This document shows positions 9,476-17,699 of a stretch of DNA of 32,824 nt, in pieces. The stretch comes from an uncultured Bacilli bacterium (GTDB lineage: Bacteria; Bacillota_I; Bacilli_A; RF39; UBA660). Position 1 is the first letter of the stretch. Every line of letters starts with the position of its first letter. Made by a program: the position numbers and the translations under genes. The stretch spans positions 1-32,824 of the forward strand of contig CALVXM010000014.1 of assembly GCA_944371305.1 (NCBI GenBank), read 5' to 3'. Under the pieces are notes generated by a model. The model was not told where the DNA came from. It ran no database searches and saw only the letters and a program-made list of their open reading frames with translations.

Positions 9476-9967
9476 ATGAAAAATTATGTTTTAGGAGTTA
9501 TTGGTAGTATTATTGGTGCTTTGATTGCTACTTTGCCATGGATATTGATGTATATTTATGGCGAAATGATGCTTTCTTTATTAGCTATATTGATTGCTTT
9601 TGGCGCTTTTTATGGTTATAAATTGTTTAAGGGTAAAATTGATAAAAAATTACCAATCATTATTTCAGTTGTTTCAATAATTGCGATATCTATTGCCACT
9701 TTGATCATTATTCCGGGGGCTTTATTAATTGAAGCTGGTGTTGACGCAAATATTGAAAATTTTAAAATTTTATACGAAGATAGTGAATTTTTTTCAGCAA
9801 TTATGAAAGATTATGTGGTATCAATAATATTTACTATTATAGGTATTAGTGGTGTTGTAATTAATTTAAAAAAACAGTTAAATAGTGGTGTTTCATCCGA
9901 AGAAATTACTTTGATGAATAAGAAAGATACTTCAAAAAAAATTGAAGAAAATAATCAAAAATTTTAG
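9476..9967 (+). CDS. Four-helix integral membrane protein, function unknown
   Basis: The product has 163 residues with four hydrophobic segments at about 4-26, 31-50, 60-85 and 110-128, and a short Lys/Glu-rich cytoplasmic tail. The first segment is Gly/Ala-rich (LGVIGSIIGALIA). Between helices 3 and 4 lies an acidic loop with no Cys. I do not recognise a catalytic motif. Similar small Gly-rich four-helix proteins are common in Clostridia and Bacilli and are generally annotated only as membrane proteins. The ATG follows AAAGGAG at good spacing. It appears to be alone in its transcription unit, divergent from ndvB. Confidence 0.8.
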   Translation: MKNYVLGVIGSIIGALIATLPWILMYIYGEMMLSLLAILIAFGAFYGYKLFKGKIDKKLPIIISVVSIIAISIATLIIIPGALLIEAGVDANIENFKILYEDSEFFSAIMKDYVVSIIFTIIGISGVVINLKKQLNSGVSSEEITLMNKKDTSKKIEENNQKF

Positions 9968-10000
9968 TTAACATTAGAAGTTTAAATGTAGAATGTTTAT

Positions 10001-10147
10001 ATGAATGATAATTTTCAATCGCCATATGATTATGGACTTAATCAAGATGAACTAAGGTGATGTGTTTTATAAACAAATAGCACCCAAGATTTTACTTATG
10101 ATTCATTTGAAGATTATTATGAAAATGAAGAATTTACTTGTCAATAA
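10001..10147 (+). pseudogene. Decayed short reading frame with two in-frame stops
   Basis: From the ATG at 10001 a Tyr/Asp/Asn/Gln-rich frame runs 19 codons to TGA at 10058. The same frame meets TAA at 10070 and then stays open, with coding-like composition rich in Asp, Glu, Tyr and Phe, until TAA at 10145. The even register on both sides of the stops suggests a broken small gene. It could equally be a real 19-codon peptide or chance. A good terminator follows directly. Family unknown. Confidence 0.3.
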
Positions 10148-10165
10148 TAAGTAATTTCTTTTTTT
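10134..10165 (+). terminator. Intrinsic terminator after the membrane-protein unit
   Basis: TTACTTG (10134-10140) pairs with TAAGTAA (10148-10154) around a 7-nt loop, with one G-U pair, and is followed by a T-rich run to 10165. Confidence 0.65.
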
Positions 10166-10194
10166 AGATAAAATAATCAAAATTTATAAAAAAC

Positions 10195-10284
10195 TGATAT
10201 AATAAATAAAAGAAAATTATATTATTTAATTTTAACATTTATATTAAATAAATTTGATGTTGCAATTAAATTGTACGTTTAATT
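10195..10284 (+). promoter_or_regulatory. uvrB upstream region: extended -10 promoter and inverted repeat
   Basis: TGA-TATAAT (10195-10203) is an extended -10 box with no clear -35, placing transcription start roughly 100 nt before uvrB. The leader contains a 7-bp inverted repeat (AATTAAA at 10264-10270, TTTAATT at 10278-10284). No Bacillus-type SOS box (CGAAC-N4-GTTCG) is seen. Apart from these elements, 10166-10314 holds no gene. Confidence 0.5.
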
Positions 10285-10314
10285 TTGGTAAAAAAGAAAG
10301 GAAGATGATTTAAA

Positions 10315-12258
10315 ATGTTTGAATTAGTATCTAAATATAAGCCTAGTGGTGATCAACCCCAAGCAATTGAAAAATTAGTTCAAGGGATTAATAATAATGA
10401 AAAATTTCAAGTATTACTAGGTGCTACTGGTACTGGTAAAACATTTACAATCGCTAATGTTATTAAAGAAGTAAATAAACCAACTCTTGTTTTAGCTCAT
10501 AATAAAACGTTAGCAGGACAACTTTATGCGGAATTGAAGGAATTATTTCCTAATAACGCTGTGGAATACTTTGTCTCATATTATGATTATTATCAACCGG
10601 AAGCTTACGTTGCTAAAACTGATACATATATAGAAAAAGATGCTTCAATTAATGATGAAATTGATGAATTAAGACATGCTGCTACTGCTTCACTATTAAA
10701 TAGACGTGATGTGATTGTCGTAGCTTCAGTTTCTTGTATATATGGTATTGGTGAAAAGGATGAATATAAAAATAAAATGTTAACTCTTTCTGTTGGCGAT
10801 GAGGTTGAAAGAGATCAAATTTTAGAAAAATTAGTTGAAATGTTGTATGAGAGAAATAATTTAGATTTAAAAAGAGGTAGTTTTAGGGTAAGAGGCGATA
10901 TTTTAGAAATTGTTCCTATCAATCAACACAATCATGCTATTAGAGTTGAATTTTTTGGAGATGAAATTGATAAAATAAGTGAAATAGATACTTTAACAGG
11001 TGCAGTTTTAAATAACAAAAAATCAATATCTTTATTTCCTGCTAGTCATTTTGTCACTAGTGAAAATAAATTAAAATTAGCTATAGCTAATATTCGTAAA
11101 GAATTAGAAGAACAATTAGAAAAATTTAAATCTGAAAACAAATTATTAGAGTATCAAAGATTGCAGGAACGAACTAATTATGATTTAGAAATGTTAGAAG
11201 AAACCGGTTTTTGTCGAGGGGTTGAAAATTACTCAAGACATATTGCACTAAAACCTAAGGGAGCAACCCCTACTACCTTAATTGATTTTTTTGATGATGA
11301 TTTTTTAATGATTATAGATGAATCTCATGTAACTTTACCGCAAGTAAGAGGAATGTATAATGGCGATCGAGCAAGAAAAGAAGTGTTAGTTAACTATGGT
11401 TTTAGACTTCCTAGTGCTATGGATAATCGCCCTTTGAAATTTGCTGAATTCGAAGCAAAAATCAATCAAGTTATTTGTGTATCAGCTACTCCTGGTGATT
11501 ATGAATTAGAAAAAACTAATCACAAATTTGTAGAACAAATTATTAGACCAACAGGATTGTTAGACCCTGAAATTACTGTTAAATCTGCAAAAGGTCAAAT
11601 TGATGATTTAATAAATGAAATTAATAATCAAATTTCAAATGGAGAACGAACTTTAATTACAACTTTAACAATTAGAATGGCAGAAGAACTAACAAATTAT
11701 TTAAAAAAATTAGATATTAAAGTTGCTTATTTACATACCGAAGTTAAAACATTGGAAAGATTAAAAATAATTAGTGAATTAAGAAAAGGTAAATACGATG
11801 TTTTGGTTGGTATAAATTTATTAAGAGAAGGTCTTGATATTCCTGAGGTTAGTTTAGTGGCAATATTGGATGCTGATAAACAAGGTTTTCTAAGAAGTAA
11901 TCGTAGTTTGATTCAAACTATTGGTAGAGCGGCTAGAAACGCTAATGGTAGAGTAATAATGTATGCTGATACAGTAAGTGATTCAATGGAAGAAGCTATA
12001 AAAGAAACTTCTAGAAGAAGGGAAATTCAAAAAAAATATAATTTAGAACACCATATTATTCCTAAAACGATTATTAAGGAAATTAGAGAAGTTGTTACTA
12101 ATAATTTAGAAAAAGAACCAACTAAGATGAATAGAAAAGATAAACAAAAATTGATGAGTGAAATCGAGAAAGAAATGAAAGAAGCAGCTAAAAATTTAGA
12201 TTTTGAAAGGGCTATGGAATTAAGAGACATATTATTTGAATATAAAAGTGAAAAGTAA
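10315..12258 (+). CDS. uvrB: UvrB, excinuclease ABC subunit B
   Basis: The damage-verification helicase of nucleotide excision repair; UvrA hands it the DNA and it recruits UvrC. The protein has 647 residues, full length for the family (about 660). Visible features: Walker A GATGTGKT at 36-43; the beta-hairpin region with [10 protein letters not shown] near 94; the DESH Walker B at 335-338; helicase motifs V and VI ([22 protein letters not shown]); and a C-terminal UVR motif that binds UvrC ([12 protein letters not shown], about 625-640). The ATG follows AAAGGAAG. In most Bacillota uvrA lies immediately downstream; here the next gene is lgt, so uvrA must be elsewhere. Confidence 0.98.
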   Translation: MFELVSKYKPSGDQPQAIEKLVQGINNNEKFQVLLGATGTGKTFTIANVIKEVNKPTLVLAHNKTLAGQLYAELKELFPNNAVEYFVSYYDYYQPEAYVAKTDTYIEKDASINDEIDELRHAATASLLNRRDVIVVASVSCIYGIGEKDEYKNKMLTLSVGDEVERDQILEKLVEMLYERNNLDLKRGSFRVRGDILEIVPINQHNHAIRVEFFGDEIDKISEIDTLTGAVLNNKKSISLFPASHFVTSENKLKLAIANIRKELEEQLEKFKSENKLLEYQRLQERTNYDLEMLEETGFCRGVENYSRHIALKPKGATPTTLIDFFDDDFLMIIDESHVTLPQVRGMYNGDRARKEVLVNYGFRLPSAMDNRPLKFAEFEAKINQVICVSATPGDYELEKTNHKFVEQIIRPTGLLDPEITVKSAKGQIDDLINEINNQISNGERTLITTLTIRMAEELTNYLKKLDIKVAYLHTEVKTLERLKIISELRKGKYDVLVGINLLREGLDIPEVSLVAILDADKQGFLRSNRSLIQTIGRAARNANGRVIMYADTVSDSMEEAIKETSRRREIQKKYNLEHHIIPKTIIKEIREVVTNNLEKEPTKMNRKDKQKLMSEIEKEMKEAAKNLDFERAMELRDILFEYKSEK

Positions 12259-12280
12259 TATTTCTCTTTTTCTAATAGTA

Positions 12281-12289
12281 TGATATAAT
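12281..12289 (+). promoter_or_regulatory. Extended -10 promoter of the lgt operon
   Basis: TGA-TATAAT lies 33 nt before the lgt start, with only a weak -35 (TTTCTC at 12261-12266). There is no terminator between uvrB and lgt, so read-through from uvrB is also likely. Confidence 0.55.
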
Positions 12290-12321
12290 TAAATAGTAGA
12301 TATTAGGAAGGAAAGTGAAAT

Positions 12322-13137
12322 ATGAATCCCGTTTTACTAGATCTTGGTTTTATAAAAATATATTGGTATTCGATAATGATTTTATTGGGTGTATTTGTTG
12401 GGGGATCTTTAATTTTACGTGAATGTAAAAGATTTAAAATTTCTGAAAATTATGTTATCAATATGATTTTACTTTGTATGATTTTTAGTATTATTGGAGC
12501 AAGACTTTATTATGTTGCATTTAATTGGAGTTATTATAGTCATAATTTGCTCGATATCTTGAAAATCTGGGAAGGTGGACTTGCCATTCACGGTGGAATT
12601 TTATTTGGATTGATTTTTATTATATTTTATACTAAAAAATATAAAGTTAATACTTGGCGGATGTTAGATATAATTGTAGTCGGACTTATTATTGGCCAAG
12701 CTATAGGACGTTGGGGTAATTTCTTTAATGGTGAAGCTCATGGACCTATTACTAGTTTAGAAACTTTACAAAATTTATTTATTCCTAATTTTATAATTGA
12801 TGGAATGAATATCGGTGGATCTTATTATCACCCTACTTTTCTTTACGAGTCTTTATGGTGTCTAATAGGTTTTATCATATTATTAATTCTTAGAAGAAGA
12901 CGTTATTGTAAAATTGGTCAAACAACAGGTTTATATTTTATTTGGTATGGAATTGGTAGATTTTTGATCGAATCATTACGTACTGATAGTTTGATGTTAG
13001 GATCTTTCAAAATGGCTCAAATTATTTCAATTGTACTAGTTGTTGTAGGTATAATAATTCTGATTTTAAAATCTCGTGGTTCGAAATTAGAAAATAGATA
13101 TAATGACAAGGAGAATATAGATGACATACAATTTTGA
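12322..13137 (+). CDS. lgt: Lgt, prolipoprotein diacylglyceryl transferase
   Basis: Membrane enzyme that moves diacylglycerol from phosphatidylglycerol onto the lipobox Cys of preprolipoproteins, the first step of lipoprotein maturation. The protein has 271 residues and about seven membrane segments. Key motifs: IYWYSIMI near the N-terminus, the conserved HGG at 90-92, the Lgt signature GRWGNFFNGEAHG starting at 129, and HPTFLYE near 174. A client lipoprotein with an LTGC lipobox is encoded at 23284-23826. The start follows a purine-rich GGAAGGAAAG site. The 3' end overlaps trxB by 17 nt, indicating one operon. Confidence 0.97.
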   Translation: MNPVLLDLGFIKIYWYSIMILLGVFVGGSLILRECKRFKISENYVINMILLCMIFSIIGARLYYVAFNWSYYSHNLLDILKIWEGGLAIHGGILFGLIFIIFYTKKYKVNTWRMLDIIVVGLIIGQAIGRWGNFFNGEAHGPITSLETLQNLFIPNFIIDGMNIGGSYYHPTFLYESLWCLIGFIILLILRRRRYCKIGQTTGLYFIWYGIGRFLIESLRTDSLMLGSFKMAQIISIVLVVVGIIILILKSRGSKLENRYNDKENIDDIQF

Positions 13138-13996
13138 TTGTGTTGTAGTCGGTTGTGGAATTGCTGGTATGACAGCAGCGATCTACCTGAAAAGATCAAA
13201 TGTCAACGTTTTAGTGTTAGACAATGATGCTCCAGGTGGATTGTTAAATAAAATAAGTGTAGTTGAGAATTATCCTGGTTTTAATCGAATTAGTGGACCA
13301 GATTTAGCTTATAAAATATATGAACAAGTTAATGAGTTAGGTATTGAAGTTAGATATGGCAAAGTTTTGGAAGTTAAAGATCATATTATAACTACTGACT
13401 TAGAGCAGATAAGTGCTGATAAAATTATTTTGGCAATTGGTCGAAAAGCCCGTAAGCTAGAGAATACTAATAATTTAAAAAATGTTAGTTATTGTGCAGT
13501 TTGCGATGCAAATTTATATAAAGATAAAATTGTTGCAATAGTTGGGTATAGTAATTCAGCAGTTGAAGAAGCTTTATATTTGGCAGATATTTGTAAAAAA
13601 GTTATTATTATTAGTCGTGGAGAAAAACTAAAAGCTGAAGAAATTTTAATTGATAAGGTAAATAATAAAAATAACATTGAAATTCAATTTAATTGTGTTA
13701 TAGAAACGTTAAATAGTGAAAATAATATTTTAACAAAAATTAATACCAATAAAGGTTCATTTTCGATTGATGGATTATTTATTGCTATTGGTTATGAGCC
13801 AAATACTGAATTTTTAAAAGATTTAAAAAAAGATAATGGCTATATAATTGTTGATGAAAAAATGAAAACTAATGTTGATTATATTTATGCTTGTGGCGAT
13901 ATTATAAAAAAAGATATTTACCAATTGACTACTGCCACTGGTGAAGCTACTATTGCTGCTATTAATGTGAAAAAGGAATTGAGTGTAAGGAGTTGA
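13121..13996 (+). CDS. trxB: Thioredoxin-reductase-like flavoprotein with atypical NADPH site
   Basis: FAD-dependent disulfide reductase of the low-molecular-weight thioredoxin reductase family, 291 residues against about 310-320 in typical TrxB. The N-terminal FAD motif is GCGIAG (11-16), the redox-active pair is CAVC (125-128), and the C-terminal FAD segment is YACGDI. The NADPH-domain motifs are poor: the usual GGGDSA is GYSNSA (142-147), and the HRRxxxRA motif that grips the NADPH 2'-phosphate is SRGEKLKA (165-172). The electron donor may therefore be NADH, ferredoxin or something else, as in the clostridial ferredoxin-dependent flavin thioredoxin reductases. The start is set by AAGGAG just before the ATG at 13121, inside lgt. 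It ends in TGA, close to the next gene's start. Confidence 0.85.
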   Translation: MTYNFDCVVVGCGIAGMTAAIYLKRSNVNVLVLDNDAPGGLLNKISVVENYPGFNRISGPDLAYKIYEQVNELGIEVRYGKVLEVKDHIITTDLEQISADKIILAIGRKARKLENTNNLKNVSYCAVCDANLYKDKIVAIVGYSNSAVEEALYLADICKKVIIISRGEKLKAEEILIDKVNNKNNIEIQFNCVIETLNSENNILTKINTNKGSFSIDGLFIAIGYEPNTEFLKDLKKDNGYIIVDEKMKTNVDYIYACGDIIKKDIYQLTTATGEATIAAINVKKELSVRS

Positions 13997-14001
13997 TTTA
14001 A

Positions 14002-15663
14002 ATGTCATATAAAAAATCAGGTTTTACTTTAGTAGAATTGATTGGCGTGGTAATTTTATTAGGATTAATTGCTTTAATTGCTATACCACCAATTATGAAT
14101 TCAGTTAGAAAAACTAAAGGTGAAATCAGTGATGCTAGCAAAGAAATTTTATATAGTGCAACAGCATCATACCTTAGCGCTCATGAAAACGAATATCCTA
14201 AGACTAACGGTAATGTTTATTGTATAACTCTTAGTGATCTAGTAAAAGAAGAATATTTAGCTACAGAAGTTTATGATTCAGTAACAGGTGAACCAATTTC
14301 TTTGGATAACAAGGTTGAAGTTATTGTCGGTAATGGCAGTTACAGTTACAATTTAAATAACAATTGTAATTCTTCTTCTAGAAGTTTAATAGCTACATTA
14401 TTAAATCAATATAAAACTTCTAATACTACGGGATTACTTAGAGATAACACCAATCCTAATATATATTATTACAAAGGTACTAACGCTCAAGTTAACAATA
14501 ATCATTTATGGTATGGTGGTTTTGCTTGGCGTGTTATTTCAATCGATACAAATGACAATACTTTAACGTTAATAAGTCAACAACCTTTGACTGTTTTACA
14601 ACCGGCCAATAAGGTTTGGACAAATAAAACTCAATATGAATCAAGTTATATTAATAATTGGTTAAATGAATATTTTTATAATATGTTAGCAGTTAATATT
14701 AAAAATAATATTGTTAATAGTACTTTTAATGTGGGAATAGCTAGCAATGTTGATGAAATAACGACAAATCAAAAAGTTGGTTTACTAGATTATGATCAAT
14801 ATATTAAAGCTGGTAGCACTAATTCTTATTTAGATATAAAAGATAATTTTTGGTTAGGTAATCGTAATAGTGCTAGTGAAATAAAAAATGTTACATATAA
14901 TGGTACAACTTATAATAATGATGTATCTTTGGCTGATGGAATAAGACCAGTAATTAAAATCAAAGATATAACTATTACAACTGGATCTGGTACGATGTTA
15001 GCTCCTTATAGTATAGAACAAAAATCTACTAATACTTCAGATGTTCAAGTTGGTGAATATATAACTGTACCTGTTATAGGTGATTATTGTGGAAGTGACA
15101 ACAAGTGTACTTTTAGAGTAGTAAGTAAAGATAGTGATAGTATTAAAGTAGTATTAAATGGATTATTACCTACTGTAAGTCAATATGGAAATAATTCTAC
15201 AATTACAAAACAACATACTATATATACTTCTCTAGATAGCTTTTTTATCAGTGTCAACGATAGTTATAAATATTCAAATAACAAAGCGTTTAATATAGGA
15301 GCCTATTTGTCAACTAGTAATGTGGGTCAAAATTATGAAGATATAAAAGATGAAACAATAAATTATAATGTTGGGTTACCGACTATTGGAGAATTATTTA
15401 GCGGTAACGATATAGATTTATCAACAACTGGCTCAAAGACTTTTGTCGATATAAATACGATAGAAAATTCTTCAATATCAGATTATTACTGGTTAATGAA
15501 TCGTTATAGCGATGATTTAGTTCGAAGAGTAAACAATTTAGGTCATGGAGATGGTGCTGGTCCAGCCAATTCACACGGAATTCGTCCTGTAATTTATTTA
15601 AAAAATAACTTAACTTTTACAGGTGGAAATGGTACCGCTCAAAATCCTTATACGTTGGATTAA
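14002..15663 (+). CDS. Large type IV pilin-like protein with duplicated C-terminal domain
   Basis: The 553-residue product has a class III signal: MSYKKSG/FTLVELIGVV, with prepilin-peptidase cleavage expected after Gly7, the conserved Glu at mature position 5 (E12) and a hydrophobic helix to about residue 32. A pilin-like headpiece follows to about 125 with one Cys at each end. The rest is two related domains (about 128-345 and 350-553). Each contains an (F/W)RV(I/V) strand and ends in GIRPVI-(K/L)K, then a G-x-GT-x-x-PY-x-(I/L) motif; this resembles the DUF6273-type C-lectin-like repeats of gut Bacillota proteins. The start follows AAGGAG that overlaps the end of trxB, so it is in the lgt-trxB operon. 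It would act outside the membrane, perhaps as a minor pilin or adhesin. Confidence 0.82.
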   Translation: MSYKKSGFTLVELIGVVILLGLIALIAIPPIMNSVRKTKGEISDASKEILYSATASYLSAHENEYPKTNGNVYCITLSDLVKEEYLATEVYDSVTGEPISLDNKVEVIVGNGSYSYNLNNNCNSSSRSLIATLLNQYKTSNTTGLLRDNTNPNIYYYKGTNAQVNNNHLWYGGFAWRVISIDTNDNTLTLISQQPLTVLQPANKVWTNKTQYESSYINNWLNEYFYNMLAVNIKNNIVNSTFNVGIASNVDEITTNQKVGLLDYDQYIKAGSTNSYLDIKDNFWLGNRNSASEIKNVTYNGTTYNNDVSLADGIRPVIKIKDITITTGSGTMLAPYSIEQKSTNTSDVQVGEYITVPVIGDYCGSDNKCTFRVVSKDSDSIKVVLNGLLPTVSQYGNNSTITKQHTIYTSLDSFFISVNDSYKYSNNKAFNIGAYLSTSNVGQNYEDIKDETINYNVGLPTIGELFSGNDIDLSTTGSKTFVDINTIENSSISDYYWLMNRYSDDLVRRVNNLGHGDGAGPANSHGIRPVIYLKNNLTFTGGNGTAQNPYTLD

Positions 15664-15690
15664 ACGATTATCAAAGCGATAATCGTTTTA
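15662..15690 (+). terminator. Intrinsic terminator after the pilin gene
   Basis: A perfect 11-bp stem (AAACGATTATC at 15662-15672, GATAATCGTTT at 15678-15688) with a 5-nt loop is followed by a T-rich tract. It begins inside the pilin stop codon. Confidence 0.8.
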
Positions 15691-15715
15691 CTTTTACCAT
15701 TTTAAATGATATAAT
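15687..15715 (+). promoter_or_regulatory. Promoter of yvcK-whiA
   Basis: TGA-TATAAT (15707-15715) has TTTACT (15687-15692) 17 nt upstream of the -10 box; the -35 overlaps the tail of the preceding terminator. Confidence 0.6.
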
Positions 15716-15751
15716 TAGACAAATAACAAATAAAATTAATTGGGTGATATT

Positions 15752-16699
15752 ATGAATAAAAAAGTTGTAATTTTAGGTGGAGGAACCGGATTGTCTACCC
15801 TACTTCGTGGTTTGAAACAATTTCCTATTGATATAACTGCTGTTGTTGCAGTATCTGATGATGGTAGAAGTACTGGCAAATTAAGGCAAGAATTTAATGT
15901 TCCTGCTGTTGGTGATATAAGACAAGTAATTGTTGCTTTATCTGAAACTGAACCATTAGTTCAAAAATTATTAAATTATCGTTTTAAAACCTCTAGTGAT
16001 TTAAATGGTCATGCTTTGGGTAATTTATTATTGACTGGTTTAATCGAAGTAGCTGGTGATATGTCATCGGGAATTGAATCATTAGGGAAAATATTAAATT
16101 TAAAAGGTAAAGTATTACCGCTTACCGAGGATAATGTTGTTTTAATGGCTAAAATGGATGATGATGCTATTATCGAAGGTGAACACAACATTACCGAATA
16201 TAATGGAAAAATAAAAGAAGTGTTTTATAAAGAAGAACCCCATGTTCTTAATGAGGTTGTTAAAGAAATAGAAACAGCTGATTTAATAATTTTAAGTATG
16301 GGTAGTTTATTTACTAGTATATTACCTAATTTAATTTGTAAAGAGATAAAAAAAGCTATCGATAATAGTAAAGCTGAAATTATGTATATTTGTAATATCA
16401 TGACACAACCTGGGGAAACAGACAAATTTAAGGCTAGTGATCATGTTAATACAATTAACAACTATTTAGGAAATAAAAAGGTATCTATTATTTTAGCTAA
16501 CAATGGTCCAATAACGAAAAAAATGAAAGAAAAATATGCGAATTTAGAACAAAAAGATCCGGTCGTATTTGATAAACAAAATTTAAAAAACATTTGTAAC
16601 AAAGTAATTGCTGATAATTTTGTCGCTGTAACAGATGAGACATTAAGACATGATATTATTAAATTAGGTTTCCATATTTATTCATATTTAATGTTTTAG
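15752..16699 (+). CDS. yvcK: YvcK, gluconeogenesis factor (CofD-like family)
   Basis: In Bacillus, YvcK binds UDP-sugars and is needed for growth on gluconeogenic carbon and for normal cell shape. It is related to the lactyl-phospho-transferase CofD but is not that enzyme. The 315 residues begin with the nucleotide-binding loop GGGTGLSTLLRGLK, followed by VAVSDDGRSTGKLR, PAVGDIRQ and the GHALGNLLL segment, all hallmarks of the family. The ATG at 15752, after GGGTGAT, is preferred to an upstream TTG at 15740. In Bacilli the gene normally lies between rapZ and whiA; here whiA follows after 9 nt but rapZ is absent and the pilin gene takes its place. Confidence 0.95.
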   Translation: MNKKVVILGGGTGLSTLLRGLKQFPIDITAVVAVSDDGRSTGKLRQEFNVPAVGDIRQVIVALSETEPLVQKLLNYRFKTSSDLNGHALGNLLLTGLIEVAGDMSSGIESLGKILNLKGKVLPLTEDNVVLMAKMDDDAIIEGEHNITEYNGKIKEVFYKEEPHVLNEVVKEIETADLIILSMGSLFTSILPNLICKEIKKAIDNSKAEIMYICNIMTQPGETDKFKASDHVNTINNYLGNKKVSIILANNGPITKKMKEKYANLEQKDPVVFDKQNLKNICNKVIADNFVAVTDETLRHDIIKLGFHIYSYLMF

Positions 16700-16708
16700 G
16701 AGGTATAT

Positions 16709-17620
16709 ATGTCCTTTACAAGTGAAGTTAAAAATGAAGTTAGTAAATCAGAAGTTAACGAATTAGAAATAATAGCTGAATTGTCAGCTATTATTTCAAC
16801 TGGAGCTATAATTGAAAATGATATTAAAATAACCACTGAAAATGCTAGTGTAGCAAGAAGAATTTTTAATTTTGTTAAAGAATTATATAAAATCAATCCT
16901 TTGATAACTATTAGAAAAGGTATAAATTATAAAAAAAAGAATTTATATATAATTCAAATTAAAGATAAAAACATTTTATCTTATCTAGGTATAAATGAAA
17001 ATTCTAAAATTCCTTTAGAATATATAATTGATGATGAAGAATGTTTAAGGGCATATCTAAGAGGTTTATTTTTAATGACGGGTTCAATTAATGATCCTAA
17101 AAAATCAAGATATCATTTGGAGTTTTTAGTGGAAAATAAAGAATATGCGGAATTTATCAACGATTCATTAAATAAGTATCAATTAAATAGTAAGGTTTTA
17201 AAGAGAGAAACAAAATATATGATCTATATTAAAGAAGCTGAAAAAATAAGTGATTTTTTAAGAATAATTAATGCTTTTAATGCTGTTATGTATTATGAAG
17301 ATATAAGAATATATCGCGATCATAAAAATATGACTAATCGTCTTAACAATTGTGAACAAGCTAATGTTGATAAAATGATTGAAACTGCTAATAATCAAAT
17401 CAAAGATATTGAATTGATTAATGATAAAGTTGGATTAGAATTATTAAATGAAAAAGAAGAAATAGTAGCTCAATATCGAATGAAATATAAAGATGTATCA
17501 ATTCAAGAACTAAGTGAAATCATTTCTTTAGAAACAGGGAAAAAAATAACTAAATCTGGGGTTTATCACCGCTTGAAAAAAATAAGTGAATTAGCTGAAA
17601 AATTAAAAAACAATTGTTGA
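16709..17620 (+). CDS. whiA: WhiA, homing-endonuclease-derived DNA-binding protein
   Basis: A conserved Gram-positive protein that affects cell division and chromosome organisation; in Streptomyces it is a sporulation regulator. The 303 residues hold a degenerate LAGLIDADG-type region (about 90-200, with LRAYLRGLFLMTGSI) and a C-terminal helix-turn-helix (about 255-300, with SIQELSEII and TKSGVYHRLKK). The AGGAGG site overlaps the yvcK stop codon, so the pair is translated together. Length and motif order are normal for the family. Confidence 0.95.
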   Translation: MSFTSEVKNEVSKSEVNELEIIAELSAIISTGAIIENDIKITTENASVARRIFNFVKELYKINPLITIRKGINYKKKNLYIIQIKDKNILSYLGINENSKIPLEYIIDDEECLRAYLRGLFLMTGSINDPKKSRYHLEFLVENKEYAEFINDSLNKYQLNSKVLKRETKYMIYIKEAEKISDFLRIINAFNAVMYYEDIRIYRDHKNMTNRLNNCEQANVDKMIETANNQIKDIELINDKVGLELLNEKEEIVAQYRMKYKDVSIQELSEIISLETGKKITKSGVYHRLKKISELAEKLKNNC

Positions 17621-17677
17621 AATTTGTTAAAATATGGAACCATTTTATTTTCCCTTTTTATTATTTTGATTTTATAG

Positions 17678-17683
17678 TATAAT
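17678..17683 (+). promoter_or_regulatory. Candidate -10 box of the gdpP-rplI-dnaB operon
   Basis: TATAAT lies 16 nt before the preferred start at 17700 within a T-rich gap after whiA. No clear -35 box is seen. Confidence 0.45.
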
Positions 17684-17699
17684 ATTTATGGGTGAAATT

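Noticed and set aside
9257-10314. Riboswitch or structured RNA leader in the sparsely coding region
   Set aside because: Only short simple hairpins are seen; no conserved riboswitch core or tRNA/T-box element was recognised by eye.
12027-12230. Minus-strand Ser/Leu/Ile-rich frame inside uvrB
   Set aside because: It is opposite the UvrB C-terminus, which is clearly coding, and has no independent signals.
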